Shown here in pieces: positions 54,921 to 64,000 of a stretch of 64,000 nucleotides of DNA (position 1 is the first letter of the stretch; each line of letters begins with the position of its first letter). The stretch comes from Manduca sexta (Eukaryota; Arthropoda; Insecta; Lepidoptera; Sphingidae), in the NCBI RefSeq assembly GCF_014839805.1, contig NC_051140.1, positions 10,189,826 through 10,253,825 on the forward strand, written 5' to 3'. The position numbers and the translations under genes are program-made. Below the pieces are notes generated by a model, which saw only the letters and a list, made by a program, of their open reading frames with translations, searched no databases and was not told where the DNA came from.

Positions 54921-56879
54921 GGAGATATTGTAAGGCTGTATAGAAGTACACTTTTGATGAAACATAATACTAGAACCAAAGGTTCAGTAAAGGTCCAGTG
55001 TGTTTTAAAAATCTATGACTGAAGTTTCGAATAACCTCGGTTTACATATAAATTTAAATATACCAATAAAAATTCCTAACAACCCTAAATAGTTATTAAA
55101 ATTGAAGTAAATAAACCGGTAAGAAACTATATTGGTGGGCGAAAGATAATGTTAGATGTAATGAGAATCATTAGTTACTTTCTATAGTTGGATAATGTTA
55201 TATAGAAACTTGTCGCGGAAACACGTCTGTACCAGTACAGTGGTCTCTTAAACAATAAGGTAGACAACAAGTGCAACTGTTGGGCTACTCAAAAAAATTT
55301 TGGGCGACTACTTACTTCATTAAAGTTTGTTATATAGCCACACCGACAGAGAAAAGTAATATATTTGCTATAAGATTTAGGCAGAGTTCTCTTTCTGACG
55401 TACGTGGAACGCAATCTCGCTTTACTTTGGCTAATACCTAAGAATGACTTATACCTCTCTATTCTTATTGTAGTACATATAAAATTTTGTCTGTGCTATC
55501 CCTGCTTTCTGATTTCATCAACATTTCTTTTATCTGCATGATATTATTTAAAAAAAATATGAACGATATAAAAACTTCTAAAATCGGCGATTTTATTTTC
55601 AATCCTAGATTTAATAAAATTTGTATATTGAATTATTTTGTACTGGTAATAGAATGGATAAATAGACACCAAGGTATCTTAATGTGTATATGGTTTTTCA
55701 ACACCTAAGTGTTACAATGTAAAATCATTACTGGTTTATATATCACTAACAATGTGATGTTATGAGCTTTGACGATAAATTTCCAAAAATAATGTCTTAG
55801 TGCTCGTCTACGTTTTATCATAGCATCAAAGGCAAAATTTCAAGCTTTTAGAATGTAGAGCAGATGTTTAATTTTATAATCATTAAAAATGCTTGTTTAA
55901 TTTTATCATGTGGGATGTTCACATTCATTTAGAACTTAACAATATTTTTCACGATAAACTGATCAACGATTTAAAGAATAGGAAATAATTTTTCGATATT
56001 TCTAATAGCTTTTGATAGTTCTAAGCTACTTTTAAAACTTTTCAGGCACGATTGTAAAATAAAAAATATATATATTAGCTGCTACTTAGGCTTCATATTG
56101 AAGCTGGATTGTGTCACTTTAAAAAAGTAAACTTTATGCATGATTCATATATTATGTAAATACATAGGTTTTATTATTGAAATCAATACTTATATTACAA
56201 TATGTTTAGTCCATTTGCGTTAAGAAAATTGTGAGTCATCACTGAAATATCAAGTGTAACGTTATAAGTGCTTAAGTTGAGAAAACATTTCAACAATTTA
56301 TAATATTTAAATTAAATATCTATAAATCTATATATTCTTTTGTTCTTCTATAATTTTATAAATTGTGCTTTCGACATACCTCCCCTCGGTACTTTTTAAA
56401 TCATACAGTTTAATGTAGCCAATATCCATGGTCAATCATTTTTGTTTTTACAATATGAATTATAATCGATCCACCTGTATTGAATTATTACAAATACATG
56501 ATGTAATCATATTTAAAATTTATTGTAATAACATTTTATTAATTGTTATTGTACATCTGTCTATAATTTGTCAGTATCGACTTATAATTTTACACGACTT
56601 TATTAGTTTAGTGGCGTGGCTAGGCTCACAGATACGATAAAACGCTATTTCCTTACCGCGAATGGACTCTAGTGATTTTTAATAACAATCAGCTGTGTGG
56701 TAAAACATAATTTATGTTAATTGTAAATATGTAATTTTTTTAATATATCTTTATTTTTTATTCGCAATTGTATTTACATGGTAGCATTTGAAGTAAGTAT
56801 ACCTACCTAAACTGCGGTTAGCAAAAAACAGTATGACGTCTACTATTAAAATTTAGTTTTTTCTGTTTCTTTCAAGTTT
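54921..56879. other. Intergenic, nothing recognised
   Basis: AT-rich. Short frames have no domain or composition support. Confidence 0.5.
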
Positions 56880-57215
56880 TTTTTTAGCCGCCGAAGCGTT
56901 TACTTTTGCAGTGGGTACTATTAATGTAATGTTATATATTTTTTTTAATGTTTTTAACCATAATTATTTTCAATATTATTACATTTAATTTTATGTAAAG
57001 CAATTTAATTCACATATTGCAGAGAATCTTATAAAAATAATTTATAACTTTACGTTCATCTTTAGCAAACCCGAAACGCAGCAATGACAGTAATCATTAT
57101 TCTGCTCTCCGATAGATAGCTAAATTTAACGATAGAGAAACAATCTAAAAAAATTATTGAATTGAATAGCTATACTTAATGGATAAGTTATTCTTATCTA
57201 CTGACTACTTAAACA
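56880..57215. repeat. Diverged relative of the 3.8-kb duplicated segment
   Basis: Shares a weak but ordered series of words with 45658 to 45865: CGCCGAAGCGTTTACTTTTG against CGTCGAAGTAGTTTATTTTT, TTTTATGTAAAGCAATTTAA against TTATACGTAAAGCAACTTAA, and CGATAGATAG. This suggests that the duplicated region belongs to an old dispersed family. Confidence 0.4.
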
Positions 57216-57375
57216 CAGATAGCCATTAAAAATAACCATTTCTAGTGTTTGTAATTTGTCAGTAAGATATTGAGACCGGCTGTAAGCCGGCCAAATATAA
57301 AATTCTCTAATCTATACTCGTCACCTTCTCTCACACTAATCTATGCTCCCCTATGCTCCCAAATTATTGGTTATA

Positions 57376-58091
57376 AATAGAGGTGTTTTACTAGAAAAGA
57401 AAACACATTAGATATTTACTTTATTTGAAGCTTACTTGAGATTGCTTCAAATAAGGTGAAGTAATACCGTACCGGGATAAATATTTCTCTTGTATAAAAA
57501 GTAGCCTATAACACTCAGGTGTAATGTAGTTTTCTGTTAGTGAAATTATTTTCTTAATCGGTTCAATAATCCCAAAGACGCGCGTAGCGCGTTCTAACAA
57601 ACAACCTTTTTAGCTTTATAATATAAGTGTAGATATGTTTTATTTTCAGTTAAAACCAATGACGTTTTACAAATCGACGCGTCATAGAATAACAAAATTG
57701 CACATAAAAGCAGCGCAGAATTTACTATAGTCACAGCCCTAGCAGCTCGCACTGATACGGCCCGAGTGGGCCCGAGCGTCGACCGCCTCGTCGCCATGAC
57801 AATCGAATAAAATGCATTTTTTGGTTAAAAAATTTGTTAAATAGTTAATACTTAATACTTAGGTACTACTGACGTATGAAATGAAACTTTTTTTTTTCAT
57901 TCACAGTTGGAGTATAATTTGTAATGTAATATTGACAAAAATACAAAAAGTTTGTAAGCCGACTAGCCGCGACAGTGGTTGGAGGTTGACTAAGGGAATG
58001 TCGGGCAGTTACCTTGCTTTCGTCTTGCCAGTATTGAGCTCGGACAACGTATGTATGTAATAAAAACATCTTAGGCTAAAACACCTCTATT
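57376..58091. mobile_element. Composite element with 15-bp inverted ends
   Basis: AATAGAGGTGTTTTA at 57376 and its exact reverse complement at 58077 to 58091. The right part (57650 to 58075) is an inverse copy of 26690 to 26976. The left part (57430 to 57605) is a different repeat tail (AAAAGTAGCCTATAACACTC ... TAGCGCGTTCTAACAAAC), so the element is nested. No intact frame. Confidence 0.6.
57430..57605 (+). mobile_element. Retroelement 3' tail inside the composite element
   Basis: Contains AAAAGTAGCCTATAACACTC, AATGTAGTTTTCTGTTAGTG and GCGCGTTCTAACAAACAA, a series I associate with 3' ends of lepidopteran non-LTR elements or dependent SINEs. Confidence 0.5.
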
Positions 58092-59404
58092 AAACTCTTT
58101 ATATGAACTTTATTAGATTGAGACCTGTCTGATGGGATGTGACGCTAATGTGATGAAATATGATGATGATTCTATTTCGAAAGAAAGAATATTATGTAAA
58201 TAAAACATTGTAGAAGTTAAAAGATCCATAAATAACACTTTCTGTGGGAGAAAAAGATTATTTATAAACGTAAATACCCATACAATATCATTCATTATTG
58301 TATAAACTACTTATATTAGAAGATATAAAATATTACGAATACAATCGTACGTTCTATGATGAACCTTTGTGATTCATGAGGATTTCAATCCGCTTCTAAT
58401 AGTAAGGATTTCACCTAGCCGGGTATAATCACACGGGAGGCAAGCTTATGTGAACCGTTGACATTAATAAATAAATCAGCACAGGTTCCTGATCGACGCT
58501 TTTCTTCTAATTATAATCTAAATTCTTGTTAGGGTAAGGAGACAATTTCCAGCATGATTGTTTATAAGTGCAGTATCTGTTTTTGTTTCATAGTATCAAA
58601 TTCTCAGTCTACAGACTAGTGTTTGGGAGTCGACTGCAAGGAATGTTAAATCGAGAACTTATTTGCCGTAGTAAAGAACCAATAGTTGCAGTGTCTGCAC
58701 ATAGCGTTATCGTCTACCAAGACAAAAAATATTTTAAAATGCAATTAACGTCTGCGTTCAGTTCAGATTTTTTAAAAACGGACTTTTTTAAGGAAATAGT
58801 CTTCAGAATTTATTGAATTAAGGCGTGAGCGCTTATATTGCTTACATTGTTCGGATTACTTCACATGCAGACTGCAGACTTATGTAACAATATAATCTTG
58901 TAAGCAAATCCATTCACAATATATAAATCTACTAGAAATGTGCTAAAATTGGACCCTTTAGCTCTAAAGAATCTACTTCATGTTATTAAGTCAATTTCAG
59001 TCATCGATTCCATGTAACTTTCAAATGGAGTCAGAAAAAGTATGCGACACCCTGTTATTATTAACCTACGATATGGTGATACTGTTCTAATAGCCTCAAC
59101 GCAGCAAGGTGGTAGACCTTACTAAATAGTACAAATAGTTTACGAGTGTAGCGGAAGAGTAGGGTTGAGTGGGTCAAAAACATAGTACTTAAATGATAGT
59201 TTCTGGGAAGCGTCTTTCATCAATTCATGTACACATCGTAGCGAACTTTTTGGAGAATTTACAAGTACAGTTACAATGGATCATGGTGAACCAATTCGTG
59301 GAAAAGCGACACTGACATCCGAGTTCGCAAAGAAATTGCTCAGTAATCTTATATGAAAATGGAAATATTTTTTTGTGGTCGTCGAATCTCTCTAAAACTG
59401 TAGG
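58092..59404. other. Intergenic, one unsupported 82-codon frame
   Basis: Includes a frame at 58568 to 58816 (MQYLFLFHSIKFSVYRLVFG...) with no recognisable domain. Part of 59260 to 59404 may be the decayed upstream part of the LINE that follows, since DHGEPIRGKATLTSEFAKK lies in a compatible place, but this is uncertain. Confidence 0.35.
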
Positions 59405-59845
59405 AAGCTCCTGAAGTGCTACATTGGATATTTAGTTTTAAATGTTTGCGAGGCATGGACACTAGGAGAAGCGGTCTTCTTTCTATGCAAAGGAGGTAAG
59501 AAAATCGAAGCTTTCGAAATGTGGACCTATCGAAGAAGGCTCCGTGTAAGTTGGATTCCCAAAATGTCTACCACTAAAGTCTTCCTGGCCCGAGTGCAAA
59601 AGGACAGAGTTAGTTAAGCAGCGTAAATGGTCGCATCTAGGTCTTATCCTTATACATGATAGATACCATCTACTGAGAACCATCATAATAGAGAAAATAG
59701 TTGGAAACACAGATGTCGGAAGGAGGAAATAGTCGTGTTTCGCAATATGTGGGAATGTACCGGAAAAAGAACTATTGAAAAACTGTTCCTATCTAGCTAC
59801 GGACAATAAGAGTTTCAAGGATCTGACTGGTAACCTATAGGTACC
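59405..59845 (+). pseudogene. Decayed 3' end of an RTE-like LINE reverse transcriptase
   Basis: Translates with stops and shifts to LLKCYIGYLVLNVCEAWTLG, KKIEAFEMWTYRRRLRVSW, then MWECTGKRTIEKLF and a DLTGNL-like end. KCY...CEAWT, IEAFEMW-YRR-LR(V/I)SW and (D/E)WTG-RT-EEL are landmarks of the C-terminal end of reverse transcriptase ORFs in RTE-type and similar insect LINEs. In-frame stops after RVS and in the following segments make it non-functional. Clade assignment is tentative. Confidence 0.7.
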
Positions 59846-61280
59846 TAAAGAAGAATAACCTGCTATTATGCATAGCAAGGCGACGGACGCTCCTAGCTTC
59901 TCCCATTAATCGAAATAGTACTTCAACTCGCTTTGAAGGAGTCAGGACCTCTCTCTTTTACCCCCTGCTTAATAATTACTTTACTACCGGCTACAACTGA
60001 ACACACCTTTGATGGGATGGCGTTGATTTGGTGGGAGAACGGATGTGCGAGCCAGACAAATCGATAAAGTGAAAGGGTAGGAACTAGGAAGATAAAATGG
60101 AAAGACAGAAAGTGCCTTACTCAATCTAGTAATTTTCAAATAACGGTCAAGTGTTTCATTAGTATTATTAACATTAGGTACCATAACTGTACTATCAAAT
60201 AAAATTTACTTGAAACTTGTAAAACAGGTCCTAAAAAAATATTTTACATTAAGTTGTTTCTTCAAGAACACTTAATATTTTGGGAAAATCTCATTCTCAC
60301 AGTTATTTTTAAAATATTGACTCACCTTAACTTACTAATTTCTCATGTTTAGGCGAATGTTAGTCATTGAAATAAAACTATTTTACGTAATTTATTGCGG
60401 TCTTTTTATATAAGTACTTAACCACTTGAACTTATTGCGAAATGTCTTCGCTACCAACAATAAGTATTTAAAGTTATTTCCAGTTTTGAGTTTTAAGTAC
60501 CTATTACAAATTACGACTATGATCAGGTAGGTACCTACTTAATATTTTAGGGGGACCATTGCCGTTGATTAATGGTAATAGATAAAAGGGTGAAGGTTTA
60601 TTCTTAACTATATTTGACTACCAAAACCTAAGTGGTACCTACCTAACGATTTTAACAATTCTATCTAAAACATGTACTTACCTACAATTAATGTTTTCAA
60701 AAATATCGTCTTACCGCCGTTTTCAATAAACGATCGCAATATCATCCGACCGATCGCGAAAATACATATATCAATAAAACATATTTTGGTTGCTTGTCTT
60801 TCAAGATCTGATTGAAGATAAAGATTAATATCGTTTATTCAAACGACCGTGAGCCACTTTTAAAGACTTAAATCAACTATTGCATAGATATCGTAATTTA
60901 TTTATCATTAATTTTAATATCGACCTCTGCTGCTTTTGTGGTTGCTTTGAGGTACCACCGACTAAGATTTGGTACCTACAGCTTAACTAATGTCACAGCG
61001 TCAGCTTCTGCGTTTGCTCAATCCAATAAAGACAAACACATCATGTCACTAATTAACACCCTTATAAATTCAAAATGTACGATTGATAACCTGTCAGTTA
61101 ATAATCTTATTTATTCTTCAATTTCTTTTTCAAAATCTGTGCGTAATTTTTATTTAGCTATAGTTACAATATTCGCTGTAAATAATGTGTAACGAGTTAC
61201 AATAAATAACTGCCAACATTATTTATAACAGCGTTTTATTTAACCCATTTTTTTTCGTAGGTACTTAATCATCTAACCAC
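59846..61280. other. Intergenic, nothing recognised
   Basis: AT-rich. No domain-bearing frame and no clear repeat seen. Confidence 0.5.
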
Positions 61281-61770
61281 GTGGTCGTCATTCACGCAGT
61301 AAAAGGCACAGGGAACGGTAGTCCTTTTTTATTAAAATTGGCCATGCGATCAATTGTGTATGAATCTCATGATGGCTCATATTTATCATTTATTTTTCTA
61401 ACATCATTTTCTTCCAAAAATGAGGGCACTATTGGAGGAAAATTATGTTGGTGTGAGCTAAGGTGCGTTGGGGTTAAATCGGACACTTTTTCGACGTGTA
61501 AAAGTCTCCTCGAATTATTTTTATACCAGAATTCTATAGAAGTTATCACAATGAATCATTAACTTAGCTATATGTTATTAAATATACTAAATGGTATAAG
61601 TATATTTTTTCAATTCCTTATATATAACAGTTAATGTTCAACGCGCCTTACAATTTTCGTCCATATGGCCGATATACCTCCGAAAATTGTTTCACACCGA
61701 TTCCACATTGGTGTAGGACAAACAGAGATAGGATAAAATTAGGTGAGTAAGCAGTATTCGGGGCCGTCAG
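61281..61770. other. Unidentified region with open frames on both strands
   Basis: A plus-strand frame of 93 codons (61281 to 61562) overlaps a minus-strand frame (61549 to 61367) that reads SHQHNFPPIVPSFLEENDV and continues past one stop as DRMANFNKKGLPFPVPF. The minus-strand reading looks more protein-like, but no family is recognised. It may be a decayed transposon gene. Confidence 0.25.
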
Positions 61771-62194
61771 TTTACAGGGCGAACGCAGCGGCTGCTCCTG
61801 GCGCCAATGTGGCGAAAGCTTCAAGGTGTCATCGGCGCCCTTAGCGTCTAAACAGTACCTATCTTTGTAAAATTATTATAAGACTAGTTACTTTTACTAA
61901 TATCTTTAAAAATCATCACGTTTCTCTCTGTATTGTGTCATTCACGGATATATCACTTACTACCGTAGCGCCACTCTACGGTGAAGCTCTTCGACGGACA
62001 CTTTTTCAGAGTTCTTCTTACCTCTATCCTTCATTCGTTGAATGAACGTGAGTGAGTATGTATATTTAGCAGTTTGGTGACTAAAGTTTTTACTGACAGT
62101 ATAATAAACAAAACGAGGTTATTGAAATAAACGGTGAATTTAATTTTAAAGACCTAAGTTATATCTATTCCACCACCATTGACTGAAAAACTTT

Positions 62195-62215
62195 TTAACG
62201 CGGGCGGAGCCGTGA
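62195..62215 (-). repeat. Scrap of the CGGCTCCGCCCGCG repeat block
   Basis: ACGCGGGCGGAGCCG on the plus strand is the inverse of the block that starts the remnant at 16712. Only the block survives here. Confidence 0.4.
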
Positions 62216-62270
62216 GCAATGTCTTGTAGTTTTATAATATGGATCAATTGCTTTCAATTTTTAATTTAAT

Positions 62271-62637
62271 TTAAGGCGATACCTCAAGGTCCATTTTCAT
62301 ACATTTTGTTTCACCTTTAATCTGGGTAACTAAACAAGTATTGGCAAGTAAAGAATTTAAATTCACGTCTAGTTAGTGATTAGTTCTCGCAGTTAAAAGA
62401 AAAACGTAAAAATAATTAATAATCATGAATATTTCTGCCTTTAAAATTTCGTCATATTAAATTTTAAAGGCCGAAATATCCATGATTAATAATTATTTTT
62501 ACGTTTTTCTTTCAACTGCGAGAACTAATCACTAACTAGACGTGAATTTAAAGTCTTTACTTGCCAATACTTGTTTAGTTACCCAGATTAAAGGTGAAAC
62601 AAAATGTATGAAAATGGACCTTGAGGTATCGCCTTAA
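62271..62637. mobile_element. 367-bp near-perfect foldback element with TTAA ends
   Basis: Two arms of 179 bases (62271 to 62449 and 62459 to 62637) with a 9-base loop; I count about five mismatches. Outer ends TTAAGGCGATACCTCAAGG and inverse. Since both flanks read TTAA, the likely target site is TTAA, as used by piggyBac-type elements, though the GGCGATACC terminus is not the typical CCC. It has no coding capacity and is likely young. Confidence 0.85.
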
Positions 62638-62782
62638 TAAAAAAATCATAGATGGCGTCAATTGTTTTCCTTTGGTATAACATTTATTCTATGACTAGAT
62701 TATAATTTTAATTTTTAATATAAATCGTAATAATTACATACTTTGAAGTTGATTTTTATTATTTTTAATGAAATAACAATTA

Positions 62783-62850
62783 TTATAACCAATGACGTTT
62801 TACAAATAGACGCGTCATACACTAACAAAATTGCACATAAAAACAGCGCA
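62783..62850 (-). repeat. Repeat shared with 26690-26976 and 57650-58075, copy 3
   Basis: Contains AACCAATGACGTTTTACAAA, GACGCGTCATACACTAAC and AAAATTGCACATAAAAACAG, the same words as inverse 26903 to 26970 and direct 57653 to 57716. Confidence 0.65.
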
Positions 62851-64000
62851 GGGGCATGATTCTCTACGACAATGTCGAACTTGTAACACGGCGTGTTTCG
62901 TTAACTTCGTGTTATGACTGTGTAAGAGTATTCTGGATGCTAATTTGACATTTCATGAACACGATGAGGTGTGACACATCCGCCTTACGGGCATGTTACG
63001 AATTGTCAAAATAACGTGCGGCAATCCAGCGCGTCTATGCGCGTTTAGACAAATTAATTATTTAGATACAACGACTGTATAATTTCTATTGACGATAGTA
63101 TCCTCTTTACATCGTGAAAACTCAAATATAATATTCTACCTTATCAGAAACAAAACAAACATAAATCCTAAATGATCGAATTAATATTCAAACCTATGTT
63201 TTGTATCTTGATAGTCAAATTTGTGTTATGGGCTCAGCGGTGAAAAATAAGCTACTTTACTACTGGCAACCCGACTTTTGACAACAATTGAGGTCAATCA
63301 AGTTTATTTTTTATTACTTCGATGTAATATTTCTATTAGTAAATAGATAGGCAAACAAATATAAAACACTAATGAAGGTATCTTTTTAAACAATATGTTT
63401 TCTTAATTATGTACGTTACAATTAATACTATGTAGTTTCTTTGTGGTGAAAGTTTTGTACCTATAAAGTTTGATAACAATAAAGATTATTGAAGAAATTT
63501 TTACTAGTTATACATTATTGTTGTTATAAGTAATTGGTAGAGGTCTTAATCAAGGGCTTAGCCAGCTTTAAATTAAATATCAAAATCTTCAAAATGTGAA
63601 TATCGATCCAGGGAAACAAAGCAAAAATTTCATGTAGGTAATCCCAATCATTTTAAACAATTAAATACAAAAGTATGTAATCATGTTGAATCTAAAATTG
63701 TTTGCACAAACACTTCCTTTTTTTATTTTAGGAGACCAAAGGCATCTTACATTGAATACTAATGTTAACAAAACTGATAATATCAAATGTAATAATAAAA
63801 TTATTTACTTTTACAGGATAGTGGAATGCAAGATATTCCAAATAAATAATAGTAAAATATACTCAGTTTTAACAACACATTATCTTTGTTTTATTTTTTA
63901 TTTGTTGTTCAGTCTTAGATAACATAATATAAGTAAAATTTCTATACATGAGTTTGAATGTTTGTTAATTAATCAGTTTCACCTTAATAACTAAATGAAT
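62851..64000. other. Intergenic, nothing recognised
   Basis: AT-rich to the end of the window. No gene or clear repeat identified. Confidence 0.5.

Noticed and set aside
58568..58816. 82-codon frame possibly representing a small gene
   Set aside because: No domain, no nearby promoter-like motif and no supporting splice structure.

Overview
The window looks like nuclear DNA of an insect, most likely a moth or butterfly. It is AT-rich, with compact genes split by GT-AG introns. Its repeats (a Lep1-like Helitron with its 'loss of restriction' style tandem units, tRNA-derived SINEs, scraps of 'CCCGCGGCTCCGCCCGCG'-type elements, and runs of GTAGGTACCTACC) are ones I associate with Lepidoptera. 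That assignment rests on recognition, not on a search.

Three protein genes are clear. (1) Zasp52, plus strand, 3120 to 18377: the muscle Z-disc PDZ/LIM protein. The start of its PDZ domain lies upstream of the window. I could place 15 coding exons with consistent splice phases, including two alternative exons for the first half of LIM1 and two for the first half of LIM2, a short read-through ending after LIM1, and a last exon that is open in a second frame for about 400 codons. (2) Nopp140, minus strand, 34475 to 28483: the nucleolar/Cajal-body phosphoprotein, with a LisH start, a long acidic-serine/basic repeat exon and two alternative C-termini (the SRP40-type end and an RGG end). (3) Rheb, plus strand, 35251 to 39918: the small GTPase that activates TOR, five exons, 182 residues, CaaX end CVVS. 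Nopp140 and Rheb are head to head, with 775 bp between start codons. A fourth, tentative gene is a single-exon membrane microprotein at 23720 to 23917.

Layout: 1 to 3119 is the intron or upstream region of Zasp52; 3120 to about 20160 is Zasp52 and its 3' end; 20160 to 28480 is repeat-rich intergenic DNA holding the microprotein candidate, a Helitron with a SINE inside it, and several dispersed repeats; 28483 to 39918 is the Nopp140/Rheb pair, with a piggyBac-like element in Nopp140 intron 1 and several inverted-repeat elements in the last Rheb intron; 39919 to 64000 has no confident gene. The last part holds an assembly gap of 500 N flanked by two near-identical 3.8-kb copies (probably two haplotypes placed side by side), several transposon remnants, a decayed RTE-like LINE end and a 367-bp near-perfect foldback element.

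Functional links: Rheb (growth signalling through TOR) and Nopp140 (ribosome and snoRNP biogenesis) share an upstream region, so joint growth-linked expression is plausible but is inference. Zasp52 is a muscle gene with no evident link to them. No bacterial-type system, CRISPR array or operon is present. The least expected signals are the phase-matched interchangeable half-LIM exons of Zasp52 and the overlapping tail-anchored reading frame in its last exon.
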